A stretch of DNA of 64,000 nucleotides from UBA1447 sp002329225 (GCA_050946835.1 JBMNVN010000001.1:62001-126000); one strand, 5' to 3'. Numbered from the stretch's first letter, positions 41,776 through 51,508 are shown. Translations and numbers: made by a program. Notes: generated from the sequence alone by a model not told the origin.

Positions 41776-44019
41776 CTATAAGTTTTCTTTTATTATCTCA
41801 TCGAGTTTTGAATAATTGTCCGCCTGCTGTAAAAGTTGTTTCGCCTTAAAATATGGTTTTGTTGCCTGCATATAGTGGGAATTTTCATCTATTGCTTCTT
41901 TTATTTTTCGGTCAAGCGTTTTGCGTCTTAGATTGATTGAACGGATTTGAGTTTTATATTTTTCCGCCGCATTCCTATTATTTGAGTCGTTTGCTTCTTT
42001 CAGGTTTTTATATGCGTTTTCAAGCTCAGCAATTATCCGATTTTCCTCTTCATATAAGGGGGCAAAAGCATCATCAGTTTCTTCCCGGACACCGTTCGGG
42101 AAGTATTTTTCCATTGCTTCCCGTGCGGAAAGAATCATCCTTGCGTAAGAAATTCTGAATTTGCGGATTTCTTTTTCTTCTTCCGTATTCCGAGGCATGG
42201 ATTTGGCCGCTTTTAATACGGACGCATCCGCATTTGCAATGCCGTCAAAACCGCTTGCGTAAACATCTCCGGCATATTTAACCTGTTGTTTGCCTGCCGG
42301 AGTATCGTATTTGCCGATTTCATGCATGACAATTTTTGCTATCTCAATGTTTTCATTTTCTTCCCGAATTTTCCGTTTAACGATTCTGTCCGCATTTCCG
42401 TCAACCGCAGTCGGCATTCTTTCCGCACTGTTGCGCGCATCATCGATTATTTCCGCAACTTCGGCAAGGCTATCCCTGCTTATAACTCCGTTGTTGTAAT
42501 CTTCAAGCACGGCTCTGATTTTTAATATATTGACCAAGCCTTTTTGCTTGCTTTCCGTCATGTCATAGAAAAAGAAGGGAATAACATTCATTATTGCGCC
42601 GACAACCGATGCGCCGATAAGAATGGCTATGACATTATAAAAAACACTTTCGTTGTAAAGCACATGATAAATATTAACACCCTCGGCGCTGAGGTCAACG
42701 CCCAATTCAAGGGCTTTGGCTTCACTTATCCCGCCGAGCTTGTACAAGTACGGCTGCACACTGCTTGTTAAAAGCATGATAACCGTACCGATTAAACCGA
42801 CAGTTGAAAACATGCCGTCTATTCTTTCGCCGCTTACATATTGCTGATAGTCCCGCACATCTCCGTTTATGCACGGACTTACTATGTGAGCAACCGCACA
42901 GACCGCCCCGTTCATAAACAGACATACCAGCAAAAACCAAACCATAAACTGCGGGTCAATATATTTGATTACCGGATACATCGCTCCGATAAAAATAATA
43001 TTCATTAAGTTGGTTGACACTAAAAGTTTTTTCTTGCCGAAACGCTTAATTAAAGCCGGAGCAAAGAGCATACCCCAAAAAGAAGCATTGCCGTAAACAG
43101 CAGTTATGAATGAATATACTCCTGCCGAGCATACATTCTGATAATTATAAAGCCACTGTAATATGCAGGCATATGAGGTTTCAAGGAAGCCGAGCCAGCC
43201 GGCAAAAGAAATAACCCAGAAGTACCTGTTCTTTGCGACCTCACGCAAAGCGTCCATAAATTTAACCTTAACTATGTGCGTTCTTGCCTGTACGATTCTT
43301 TCAGTAGTGTTTACATAGATTAACATGCTCAGAATAAAACCGAGTACAATAAGCGGAGTATAGAGGTAACGGTAAACTATGAGTTTATCGAGAGTATTCT
43401 GACCCGTAATCATTTTTGCACCGAGGGGAATTACTATGTTTATAAACGACGGTGCAAAAGAGTCGGTAAGGGCTTTAACTGCCGAAACATTGGCTCTTTC
43501 CTGAGTGTTGGGTGAGAGAACGACTATATAGTTGGTGTAAACATCGTCGTTGTAGAATTTATAGAAAAACTGGAACCCTATATTGCACAGAAGTATCACC
43601 GTACTCTTACCGAAGTCGTTCATCAACTCATAGGGAGCCCAGAGAAAGATAATTGCCAACACGGATGTCGGTAGCCCCATATAGACCAAATAGGGTCTGT
43701 ATTTACCCTTTTTGCTTCTCGTGTTATCAATCATATACGCCCGCAACCCGGTAAGGGGGAAACCGGCTAAAACACTGATAACATAAAGAACATAAATGGT
43801 ATCCTGGTCAAGACCTATAACATTGCCTATAAGAAAGTTGCCTGTGGAAAGTATCATGGCGCTGACGCAGCTTATAATAAACTTGGCACCCATACCCCCA
43901 AAGGCAAGGCTGACAATCTCTTTGTAGTTCATATAGTTGCCCTGCGGGGGTTCTTTCCAATACAACTTGAAATTCGATACCAGGTTGTTGGCTTTTGCAG
44001 TTACCTTCATCATTTTCAC
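41776..44019 (-). CDS. GPH-family transporter with 260-residue cytoplasmic extension
   Basis: The GTG at 44019 overlaps the upstream stop (GTGA), with GGAAGAG 8 nt before; ATG at 44013 is an alternative. The product has 747 residues. Residues 30-487 form a GPH-type MFS core of about 12 segments, with the loop DNTRSKKGKYRPYLVYMGLP after segment 3. Residues 488-747 have no membrane segment and are helical and highly charged, with a coiled-coil-like stretch at about 650-710. Usual GPH proteins have 450-510 residues; some carry a PTS EIIA-like tail, but this tail does not look like EIIA. It is coupled to the Gfo/Idh gene upstream, so the transported sugar derivative is probably that enzyme's substrate. 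Confidence 0.85.
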   Translation of the reverse strand: MKMMKVTAKANNLVSNFKLYWKEPPQGNYMNYKEIVSLAFGGMGAKFIISCVSAMILSTGNFLIGNVIGLDQDTIYVLYVISVLAGFPLTGLRAYMIDNTRSKKGKYRPYLVYMGLPTSVLAIIFLWAPYELMNDFGKSTVILLCNIGFQFFYKFYNDDVYTNYIVVLSPNTQERANVSAVKALTDSFAPSFINIVIPLGAKMITGQNTLDKLIVYRYLYTPLIVLGFILSMLIYVNTTERIVQARTHIVKVKFMDALREVAKNRYFWVISFAGWLGFLETSYACILQWLYNYQNVCSAGVYSFITAVYGNASFWGMLFAPALIKRFGKKKLLVSTNLMNIIFIGAMYPVIKYIDPQFMVWFLLVCLFMNGAVCAVAHIVSPCINGDVRDYQQYVSGERIDGMFSTVGLIGTVIMLLTSSVQPYLYKLGGISEAKALELGVDLSAEGVNIYHVLYNESVFYNVIAILIGASVVGAIMNVIPFFFYDMTESKQKGLVNILKIRAVLEDYNNGVISRDSLAEVAEIIDDARNSAERMPTAVDGNADRIVKRKIREENENIEIAKIVMHEIGKYDTPAGKQQVKYAGDVYASGFDGIANADASVLKAAKSMPRNTEEEKEIRKFRISYARMILSAREAMEKYFPNGVREETDDAFAPLYEEENRIIAELENAYKNLKEANDSNNRNAAEKYKTQIRSINLRRKTLDRKIKEAIDENSHYMQATKPYFKAKQLLQQADNYSKLDEIIKENL

Positions 44020-45314
44020 CCGTTAAACTCTTCAACTCTTCCGCCGTTTTCCCTTGACCTGTCCGCAAGATAAACGCACAAATGGCCTGCAACGGAATCA
44101 TAAATGGAGGTGCAGGCAAGGGAAGGCTCCTCACCGCGGACAAATCTGACAAAATCCTCCACAAGCCTTCTGTCCCCGCCTCCGTGACCGCTGTGCACAT
44201 TTTCCTCCGTAAGGTCAACAACCTCAACATCGCATTCCCCGTTGTGTGCATGGGGGGACGGGTTAATTTTAAGGACAGTAAACTTTGCCTCCTCAAAGGT
44301 GCCGTAAATTTCACCTTTAGTACCGACGATATGTATCTTACGCCTTGATTTTGAAGAACCGCCCGCCATATTGTGAGTACCGGTTGCCCCGCTTTTAAAG
44401 CGGACAAGTACACTTTGGTGGTCAACAACATTGTTGTCGCATTTGTAAATGCATCTTGCGTAGGGGGAATCGGACTTCATAAGATTTATTTTATCCTCAA
44501 TCGTGGGGTTATCAATATGCTCAAGGGCATCCCATACATAAAAACTCCACCTGTCGGGATGGTCTATATAAAGGCGTTTTGCGGAATACACGCAGGTGTC
44601 AACAAGGGGGCAATCCTTCATGCAAATCGTGCCTGCGCCCTCGGGCGCATTTTCAGCTTTAAACTGAAATGTGCTTCCGAAAGAGCTGACTCTCTCCGGT
44701 TCGGTATCGCTCATCATCCACATCATAAGGTCAAGGTCGTGGCAGCATTTTGCAAGCAGCATAGAGGTGTGGCACCTGTCGCTGTTTGCCCATTTACCCC
44801 TTACATAGGAGGTTGAAAGATGATGATAAGAAACAAACTCGTTAGTTTGAATGTTTATTATGTCGCCGATTTCGCCTTTAACAATTCTTTCTTTAATGCC
44901 GTAATAAAAGGGAGTATATCTGAGGACATGGCAAATCATCACCTTTGAGCCGTTTTCCTTAGCAACGTTAACAAGATAGCGCATATCTTCTTCATTCAAA
45001 GCAAAAGGCTTTTCAAGGAGCATATCATACCCTTTTTGCAAAAGAGGAACAGAGGTTTCAACATGCTGTTCGTCCATTGTTCCGTTGATTATTGCATCTG
45101 CCAACCTGCCTTTTTCCGCAAGGGCTTTAGCGGAGTCAAAGCACATATCCTCGGAAAAACCGAAGTATTCCATAGTCTTTTGACGGCGAACGGGATTCGG
45201 GTCCGCAACACCTACAATTTCAAGCAACTCGGGGTTGGTTTTTGCAAGTTCACTGTAAAAAAGAGCCCTGTGACCCGCTCCCACAATTATAGCGGTTACC
45301 GCTTTTTTGCTCAT
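44016..45314 (-). CDS. Gfo/Idh/MocA family oxidoreductase with cysteine cluster
   Basis: The ATG at 45314 has GGAGAG 5 nt upstream; it gives 432 residues. The Rossmann loop is IIVGAGHRALFYSE, then LLEKPFAL near residue 100 and CCHDLDLMMWMM near 200. Residues about 233-250 carry a cysteine cluster (CMKDCPLVDTCVY) that might bind zinc; a similar insert is found in a subset of this family. It is coupled to the GPH transporter gene downstream. The role is probably oxidation of an imported sugar or inositol derivative. Confidence 0.84.
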   Translation of the reverse strand: MSKKAVTAIIVGAGHRALFYSELAKTNPELLEIVGVADPNPVRRQKTMEYFGFSEDMCFDSAKALAEKGRLADAIINGTMDEQHVETSVPLLQKGYDMLLEKPFALNEEDMRYLVNVAKENGSKVMICHVLRYTPFYYGIKERIVKGEIGDIINIQTNEFVSYHHLSTSYVRGKWANSDRCHTSMLLAKCCHDLDLMMWMMSDTEPERVSSFGSTFQFKAENAPEGAGTICMKDCPLVDTCVYSAKRLYIDHPDRWSFYVWDALEHIDNPTIEDKINLMKSDSPYARCIYKCDNNVVDHQSVLVRFKSGATGTHNMAGGSSKSRRKIHIVGTKGEIYGTFEEAKFTVLKINPSPHAHNGECDVEVVDLTEENVHSGHGGGDRRLVEDFVRFVRGEEPSLACTSIYDSVAGHLCVYLADRSRENGGRVEEFNG

Positions 45315-45499
45315 AATGCTCTCCATTTCTTCTGCCGTAAGTAGACAGTAAAACATTAACGAAACTACTGACAAGATTTTTTATACTATAAATTGTCATT
45401 GCGGATTTGCTAAAACGTTACATATGCTACTACAAAAGCTGCGGCAAATCAAATATAATCAATTATCAATTATTTTTTCAAACAACTGCCCGTTTTCGG

Positions 45500-45528
45500 T
45501 TGACTATATTTTTGCCCTGTGTTAGGAT
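45500..45528 (+). promoter_or_regulatory. Promoter of the isomerase-hydrolase-oxidoreductase operon
   Basis: TTGACT (45500-45505), a 17-nt spacer and TAGGAT (45523-45528), about 50 nt before the first gene. No terminator is seen until after 49944, so four genes may be read together. Confidence 0.65.
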
Positions 45529-45578
45529 ACCAAAGGATTTTCAAATAAAATAAAATGCCGGGTAAGGAGCTGTGTTTT

Positions 45579-46376
45579 ATGGTTAAACTCGGGGTAAACA
45601 GTGTGCTTTTCAAGGCCTTCAGCTTTAGGGAGGCGGCCGAAGCGATTAAGAACTGCGGCTATGACGGGATTGAAATCTCAGCCATTGAAGGAATGTGCGA
45701 ACACCTTGATTTGAGCAGGTGGAGAGAACAAAAAGAGGAATTAATTTCCATTTCCGACTCTCTCAACCTGCCTTTTTTGTCCACGGAGGTAGCCTCTAGG
45801 GACAGACAAAGGTTGCTGACCGCCTTTGAGGCCGGTGCCGAAATCGGAATTCCGGTGATAAACATCGGTTCCGGCGGAAAAAAGGACGATGAGGACAGTT
45901 TTAAAGAGGCAATGGAAGCGATTGCCCTTTCCGCCGCCGACGCTCTCAGTTTTGGTGTAACCCTTTGCGTAAAAGCCCACGTGGGGGCGGCGGTGCATGA
46001 TACCGAAACCACCCTGCGCATGGTTAAAGAAGTAAACTGTGAAGGGCTCGGCGTGGATATGGACCCCAGTCATATTTACCGTGCCGGAGAAAACCCGGCG
46101 GAAGAGCTGCCTAAAGTTTTTTCCGCAATAAAACATATACACATACGCGACTGCCTCGGCAGAGGCCCCAGCCCCGGCGAGCCCGCAATGCAGGCCTGCG
46201 GCAGAGGGGATATTGACCTCTTCGGCTATTTTGAGGCAATGGTGAAAGCGGACTATGACGGGCCTGTCTGCCTTGAGGTAATCGGGCCTGAGCAGAACAT
46301 GCCCCAAGGCTGCACCATTGCGGCGGAAAGTTACGGCTATATGAATGCTATACTTAAAAGACTTGGCGCCAGATAG
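45579..46376 (+). CDS. Sugar phosphate isomerase/epimerase (AP endonuclease 2-like TIM barrel)
   Basis: The ATG at 45579 has AAGGAG 9 nt upstream; it gives 265 residues. The xylose-isomerase-like TIM barrel shows metal-ligand positions: YDGIEIS with E, VDMDPSHIYRAG (D and H), HIHIRDCLG and CLEVIG near the C-terminus. Such proteins act as isomerases, epimerases or dehydratases on sugars and inosose. Its place ahead of a sulfatase-superfamily hydrolase and two Gfo/Idh enzymes suggests a pathway for a modified sugar. Confidence 0.82.
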   Translation: MVKLGVNSVLFKAFSFREAAEAIKNCGYDGIEISAIEGMCEHLDLSRWREQKEELISISDSLNLPFLSTEVASRDRQRLLTAFEAGAEIGIPVINIGSGGKKDDEDSFKEAMEAIALSAADALSFGVTLCVKAHVGAAVHDTETTLRMVKEVNCEGLGVDMDPSHIYRAGENPAEELPKVFSAIKHIHIRDCLGRGPSPGEPAMQACGRGDIDLFGYFEAMVKADYDGPVCLEVIGPEQNMPQGCTIAAESYGYMNAILKRLGAR

Positions 46377-46418
46377 TTTTTAAAAATAAATGTAAAAATT
46401 GAAGGAAGGTGCAACCCT

Positions 46419-47798
46419 ATGGCAAAAAAACCTAATATTCTGTTCTTCGGAATCGACAGTCTTCGCAGCGACCGCATGAGCCTTTACGGCTATGAGCGCC
46501 TGACAACCCCGCACATTGACAAGTATATCGATGAAGGCGGCATTGTTTTTGAAAACATGTTCAGCCCCTCCATACCCACCACACCGGGCTATGCCTCCAT
46601 GTTCACGGGTATGGATTGTTTCAGCACCGACTGCGTGGCTCTGCGCCACAAAGGCCCTCTGATCGACTCAATCAAGACTCTGCCGGAAGTTCTTAACGAA
46701 AACGGCTACACCACCACCTGTATCGGCTTTCAGCGCAACGCCTCCTCAAGAGGTTTTGAAAAATATATTGAATATGAAGATTGGGCGCCGGATAAGGCTG
46801 AAAGTATGAACAAAGCGGCTATACCTGAACTCAGAAGGCTTGCCGCCCAGGATAAGCCCTGGCTGCTTTTTATGCGCCATATGGACCCCCACTCACCCTA
46901 CTACACAAAACCGCCCTTTGACCGGCTGTTTTACACCGGAGATGAGTTTGACAAGAACAATACATCGCTGGATGCCTTGTATGAGTTTAAGCCTTTCAGG
47001 GACTATTTTTTAAGCTGGTTCCCGGAAGGCTGCACCGATGCCGAATACATTGCGGCGCAGTATGACAGCAGTGTTGCCTACATGGATATGTGCATAAATC
47101 AGATTCTGGAAACACTGAAAGATGTCGGTGCGGAAGATGATACAATCGTGATATTCACCTCCGACCACGGGGAAACCCTTGACGAGCATGACTGCTATTT
47201 TGACCACCATTCCCTTTATGACAATGTGCTCAATGTGCCCCTTGCTATCCGTTACAACAAGTTCCCCTATGTGGGCAGGGCAAGCGATATCTGCCAGCTT
47301 AAAGACGTTATGCCCACTCTGCTTTCCCTCTGCGGCATAGACTCGGGCATTAATTTTGACGGCCGTGATTTGACAAAGGTTTTCACCGCGGAAGAAGGCA
47401 TTAAGCAGGAAAGCGAATTTTACATTACGGAAGCCACCTGGATGAGAAAACACGGTTGGCGCACCCCGGAATGGAAGCTGATTGTGGCTTTGGAACCGGA
47501 CTTCCACTTTAAACCGCCGGTGGAGCTTTATAATCTGATTGATGACCCGAAAGAAAACAACAACCTGGCGGACGAGGAGCCCGAGGTAGTCAAGTTCCTT
47601 ACCGCGCGTATGGAAGCCCATATTAAAAAGAGAGAAGCCGAAACGGGCAGAAAAAATCCGATGGAAACGAACTTGAATTGGAACGGCTTCGGGCGGCCTT
47701 TTAAAAGCTCACAGGAGGCCTATGACAACCTGCACATCGGCGACTCCGGTGCCGCCAAGCGCTTACAGGCCAAGCCCGGCGGTACGGACAAGAAATAG
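46419..47798 (+). CDS. Sulfatase-superfamily hydrolase with threonine at the nucleophile position
   Basis: The protein has 459 residues, no signal peptide, so cytoplasmic. The N-terminal metal site is GIDSLRSDR (D13). Where type I sulfatases have C/S-x-P-S-R, this one has T54-x-P-G-Y before ASMFTG. The later sites are present: MRHMDPHSPYY and TSDHGETLDEHD. Without cysteine or serine there can be no formylglycine, so it is more likely a phosphodiesterase, phosphatase or phosphonate-type hydrolase using threonine, as in LtaS-like or alkaline phosphatase relatives. It lies 42 nt after the isomerase and 20 nt before a Gfo/Idh gene. Confidence 0.85.
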   Translation: MAKKPNILFFGIDSLRSDRMSLYGYERLTTPHIDKYIDEGGIVFENMFSPSIPTTPGYASMFTGMDCFSTDCVALRHKGPLIDSIKTLPEVLNENGYTTTCIGFQRNASSRGFEKYIEYEDWAPDKAESMNKAAIPELRRLAAQDKPWLLFMRHMDPHSPYYTKPPFDRLFYTGDEFDKNNTSLDALYEFKPFRDYFLSWFPEGCTDAEYIAAQYDSSVAYMDMCINQILETLKDVGAEDDTIVIFTSDHGETLDEHDCYFDHHSLYDNVLNVPLAIRYNKFPYVGRASDICQLKDVMPTLLSLCGIDSGINFDGRDLTKVFTAEEGIKQESEFYITEATWMRKHGWRTPEWKLIVALEPDFHFKPPVELYNLIDDPKENNNLADEEPEVVKFLTARMEAHIKKREAETGRKNPMETNLNWNGFGRPFKSSQEAYDNLHIGDSGAAKRLQAKPGGTDKK

Positions 47799-47818
47799 AT
47801 TAAACCCGGAGGCGGAAA

Positions 47819-48829
47819 ATGCAAAGAGTTTGTGTTATAGGCATGGGGCCGATAGGCAATAACCACGCCAGAGCCTATACCCAAAGTAAAAAAGCTCAGC
47901 TCGTTGGAGTATGCGACATAAGGGAAGACCGGGCAAAAGCCGCCGGAGAAACTTACGGAGTGCCCTGCTTTCCAAGTGCGCCGGAGATGCTTGCGGCGCT
48001 TAAACCCGATATCTGCTCAGTGGCCACCGGCGGTTATGAGTACTCAAGCGACCACTACGAGCCCACAATGCAGGCATTTGAGGCAGGCTGCCATGTTTTA
48101 GGTGAAAAGCCTATTTCCAACGACCTCAAGCAGGGGCAGGAGATGGTTGACACCGCAAAAAGACTGAACCTTTGCTACGGCATTGACCTCAACCACCGTT
48201 TCACTCCGGCCGCAAAGCAGGCAAAAAAATGGATGGATGAGGGCAAAATAGGCGAGCTTCTTTTTTGCAATATGGCTTTGTGGATAGGCAGATACAGCGG
48301 AATTGACTCCCTTTATTATCACTTAAAGTGCCTGAATCCCCACAGTGTAAATATTATGCAGCACTTTTGCGGCCCTGTTGAAAAGGTTTCCGCCTTTGCT
48401 CTTAAAGCCTCCGGAAGAGATGTGTATTCCACCGCAAGCATCAATATGCAGTTCAGCTGCGGAGCAGTCGGCCACCTTACAAGTTCTTACGATATCAAGA
48501 GGGGGCACCCGATGGAGCGCTGTGAAGTTGCCGGAGTTGACGGCCGCTTTATTTTTGAGGATATGTGGCGGGAGGCTGTTCTTTACCCGGCGGACTCTTG
48601 GGTTAAAGAAGTTTATACCAACCCGGTTTTCGGCGGATTTGAAGGTTTTTATGATACCTTCCGTGACCGTATACACAGTTTTGTTGACCAGGTCGATGCA
48701 AAAACACCGCCGGAAGAAATCGACGGCAGCGGACTTGAGGGGCTGGAAGCCTCACGTGTTATTCATGCGGCTATCCGTTCAATTAAAGAAAACGGCGCCG
48801 TTATAAAGGTTTCGGATATAACTGAATAA
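47819..48829 (+). CDS. Gfo/Idh/MocA family oxidoreductase
   Basis: The protein has 336 residues. GMGPIGNNHARAY (residues 7-19) is the NAD(P)-binding loop and GEKPISNDL (about 96-104) the catalytic-type motif. GGAGG lies before the ATG. It resembles the next gene product closely in the first domain (GIGNRHAG, TEKPISNDI), and the pair are probably paralogues acting on related substrates or as a heteromer. The shared operon suggests the same sugar pathway. Confidence 0.84.
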   Translation: MQRVCVIGMGPIGNNHARAYTQSKKAQLVGVCDIREDRAKAAGETYGVPCFPSAPEMLAALKPDICSVATGGYEYSSDHYEPTMQAFEAGCHVLGEKPISNDLKQGQEMVDTAKRLNLCYGIDLNHRFTPAAKQAKKWMDEGKIGELLFCNMALWIGRYSGIDSLYYHLKCLNPHSVNIMQHFCGPVEKVSAFALKASGRDVYSTASINMQFSCGAVGHLTSSYDIKRGHPMERCEVAGVDGRFIFEDMWREAVLYPADSWVKEVYTNPVFGGFEGFYDTFRDRIHSFVDQVDAKTPPEEIDGSGLEGLEASRVIHAAIRSIKENGAVIKVSDITE

Positions 48830-48855
48830 ATCAGTGATTTGAAAGGAAGGATATT

Positions 48856-49944
48856 ATGGCAAACTCACCTTTAAAAGTGGCCGTAGTGGGCATGGGAGGC
48901 ATAGGCAACAGGCACGCCGGATGCTACAAAGAAAACGCTTTGGCTGAACTTGTCTGCGTTTGCGACGTGAATAAGCAAAGGGCCGACGAGGCTGCGGAAA
49001 AATTTGAAGTCCCCGCCTTTTACTCCCTTAAAGAAGTGCTTAACGCCCACCCGGAACTGGATTTTGTCGATGTGACAACCAGCGGGTTTGAAAACGGTTC
49101 CTGGCACTATGAGCCGGTTATGCAGGCTCTGGATGCCGGAAAACACGTGCTTACGGAAAAGCCTATCTCCAACGACATAAAAGAGGCCCGGGAAATGGTA
49201 AGCTTTGCCGCCCGCAAAGACCTTTATCTCGGCTGCAACCTCAACCACTATTTTTCCGGCCCTGCGGATAAGGCAAGGGAACTTATTGCGGAAGATAAAA
49301 TAGGCGAACAGGTTTATTCCCTGACCAAGGTGGGCTTTAACGGCAGCGCCGTAACCCCGGTCACGGTTGACAGAAATTCCCGCTGGCAAATGCCCTATTC
49401 CCACTCAAAGGCCTTTTTAACCCATCCTTTTTCCGTTATGCGCCACTTTAGCGGAGATATAAGCCATGTGCAGGCTTTTATGGACAAGCCCGGCGCCCGC
49501 AGGCAGGGCTCCGACCTGATGCTTTCCATTCAGAGCGTACATGTAAAGTTCCAAAACGGTTGTGTGGGTTACCTGCTTTCCCAAAGGGGCGACGCTCACT
49601 TCGGCCTTGGCGGTTGGTGGAGTTTTGAGCTGGCCGGTACAAAAGGCACTTTCTGCATTGAAAACTGCGTGGAAAAACTGACCTACTGGACCAAAGACAA
49701 AGAGCCGGAAGTTTTTGACACGGGTGTAAAAGACTTTGACGCAACCTTCCCCATACGCATCAATGCGTTTTTGGAAGACTTAACCAACAAAGTGCCCAAG
49801 GAGCACCTGCGCGCGAGCGGACGGGACGCCTTGGCGACAATGGAATACATCTTTGCCGCCATTGACTCCTATGAATCCGGCGGACAAATTGTACGGCCCC
49901 ATCCCCTGCCCGCTTTCCACGGAGACCCGAGTATTATTTTCTGA
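48856..49944 (+). CDS. Gfo/Idh/MocA family oxidoreductase
   Basis: The protein has 362 residues, with GMGGIGNRHAGCY (11-23), LTEKPISNDI near 100 and a C-terminal domain ending in a short PHPLPAFHG tail. AAAGGAAGG precedes the ATG. It is a close relative of the preceding gene and the last gene of the operon. The substrate is not known. Confidence 0.84.
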   Translation: MANSPLKVAVVGMGGIGNRHAGCYKENALAELVCVCDVNKQRADEAAEKFEVPAFYSLKEVLNAHPELDFVDVTTSGFENGSWHYEPVMQALDAGKHVLTEKPISNDIKEAREMVSFAARKDLYLGCNLNHYFSGPADKARELIAEDKIGEQVYSLTKVGFNGSAVTPVTVDRNSRWQMPYSHSKAFLTHPFSVMRHFSGDISHVQAFMDKPGARRQGSDLMLSIQSVHVKFQNGCVGYLLSQRGDAHFGLGGWWSFELAGTKGTFCIENCVEKLTYWTKDKEPEVFDTGVKDFDATFPIRINAFLEDLTNKVPKEHLRASGRDALATMEYIFAAIDSYESGGQIVRPHPLPAFHGDPSIIF

Positions 49945-49963
49945 TTACCGTCTTTTATTATAC

Positions 49964-50001
49964 CGCCCCGTGTTCCCACTTAATTGCGGTTTCACGGGGC
50001 G
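49964..50001 (+). terminator. Likely terminator of the 45579-49944 operon
   Basis: CGCCCCGTG (49964-49972) pairs with CACGGGGCG (49993-50001), followed by ATGCATTTT. The T-run is short. Confidence 0.6.
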
Positions 50002-50154
50002 ATGCATTTTCCACGGAACAAACCGGTTTTTCGGGACGATGCGGACATCATCCCCTACGATGTCCTTTTCACTTGCCTGCAATTTGCAGTCAACCGATTA
50101 TCTTTTTTCATCCGAGCATTATATCGGGCAATAATTGTGTTGCAACCCCGGTTG

Positions 50155-50197
50155 CAGTTCACCTCCACACTACATTTTGCAGCGTGGAGGTGAACTG
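50155..50197. terminator. Strong hairpin downstream of rhaA
   Basis: A perfect 14-nt stem (CAGTTCACCTCCAC / GTGGAGGTGAACTG, 15-nt loop) is followed by ATTTGTTTT on the plus strand. It lies 52 nt past the rhaA stop and is most likely a transcription barrier between the convergent operons. Confidence 0.6.
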
Positions 50198-50248
50198 ATT
50201 TGTTTTACGGGTCATTTTGTCTATCGGAAAACTCCGTTAAACCACAAA

Positions 50249-51496
50249 CTAAACTCTTTTGCTTAACACTTTTCTTTCATATTCTTCAACATTGTCCAGC
50301 CATTCCTCGCCGGGGAGGACGCCGTTGGCCTCGCAGAATGCCGCCCAAACGTCACCGAAAGGATAGGTTTTATATTCCTCACCCATGACCTGCAGACGGG
50401 TAAAGTCCCGTTCATCCTGCAGTTTTTTCATGCTCTCGTGCGGCAAAAGCATAGCATAAAGCAAGGCCTTTTGAACGTTGCGCACACCGTTAATCCAAGC
50501 GGCAACCCGGTTGATGCTTGCATCAAAATAGTCAAGGGCTATGATTACCCGGCTTAGGTCTCCGCAACGGACAATTTCTTTTGCAATCTCCCTGGTTTCG
50601 TCGTCAAACAATACCACATGGTCGCTGTCCCAACGTACGGCTCTTGTGATATGCAGGGCAATTTTATCGGCAAACAGGAGCATTGAGGATATTTTGTCCG
50701 ACACCGTTTCGGTGGGATGATAGTGGCCGTTGTCCAGCAGACAGAGGACATCGTTCTTTGCGGCATAGTTAAGGTAAAACTCGTGGGAACCGACGGTGTA
50801 GGACTCCACACCGATACCGAAAACCTTTGATTCTACAGTATCAATCAGGTATTTTTTGTCAATTTTTTCCGCAAAGATTTTGTCCAGCGAATCTTTAAGC
50901 CTTGCTCTGGGGCCCAGCCTGTCGGCGGGAATATCTTTGTAACCGTCGGGAATCCACACATTGTTTACGCAGGGAATGCCTAATTCCCTGCCGAAGTATT
51001 CGCCCACTTTGCGCATGGCTATGCAGTGGTCAATCCAGAATTTTCTGATTTTTTCATCCGGATGGGAAAGGGTCAGTCCGTCTGCCGCAAGGGGGTGGGA
51101 AAAGAGAGTCGGGTTAATATCCAGCCCCAATCCCCTCTTTTTTGCAAACTCAACCCAGGGGGCAAAATGTTCCGGTTTTAACTTGTCCCGGCTGACCTCT
51201 TCTTCCGTAATTGCGTAAATGGCATGCAGATTGATTTTGTGACTGCCGGGCAACTGGGAGAGCATCATATCTATGTCCGCCATCATCTCTTCGGCGTTGC
51301 GCGCCTTACCGGGATAATTCCCCGTAGCGGCAATGCCCCCCGACAGCCCTTCGCTGTTTTCAAAGCCGCCTACATCATCACCCTGCCAACAGTGGATGGA
51401 AATACGCAGTTCGGAAAGCGCCTTTATGGCGGCATCGGTGTCAACTCCCGCCTTCCTGTAAAACTCTTTGGCGTAAGTATAGCGTTCGTTTTTCAT
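50249..51496 (-). CDS. rhaA: L-rhamnose isomerase
   Basis: The protein has 415 residues, typical of RhaA. Motifs include HCWQGDDVGGFE at the N-terminus, GLGLDINPTLFSHP, NVWIPDGYKD, ESYTVGSHEFYLNYA, LLDNGHYHPTE and WDSDHVV, which carry the metal and substrate ligands. It converts L-rhamnose to L-rhamnulose with Mn2+. It is the last gene of the minus-strand operon and starts 12 nt after the Ca2+-ATPase stop, with AGGAGG at 6-7 nt. No rhaB or rhaD genes are in the window. Confidence 0.95.
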   Translation of the reverse strand: MKNERYTYAKEFYRKAGVDTDAAIKALSELRISIHCWQGDDVGGFENSEGLSGGIAATGNYPGKARNAEEMMADIDMMLSQLPGSHKINLHAIYAITEEEVSRDKLKPEHFAPWVEFAKKRGLGLDINPTLFSHPLAADGLTLSHPDEKIRKFWIDHCIAMRKVGEYFGRELGIPCVNNVWIPDGYKDIPADRLGPRARLKDSLDKIFAEKIDKKYLIDTVESKVFGIGVESYTVGSHEFYLNYAAKNDVLCLLDNGHYHPTETVSDKISSMLLFADKIALHITRAVRWDSDHVVLFDDETREIAKEIVRCGDLSRVIIALDYFDASINRVAAWINGVRNVQKALLYAMLLPHESMKKLQDERDFTRLQVMGEEYKTYPFGDVWAAFCEANGVLPGEEWLDNVEEYERKVLSKRV

Positions 51497-51508
51497 TTTG
51501 ACCTCCTC

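Larger units (their letters stand above)
49945..50248. other. 304-nt convergent intergenic region with two hairpins
   Basis: It separates the plus-strand operon from the rhaA operon on the minus strand. It holds the hairpins at 49964-50001 and 50155-50197 and a short palindrome at 50141-50156. No gene is recognised. Confidence 0.6.
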
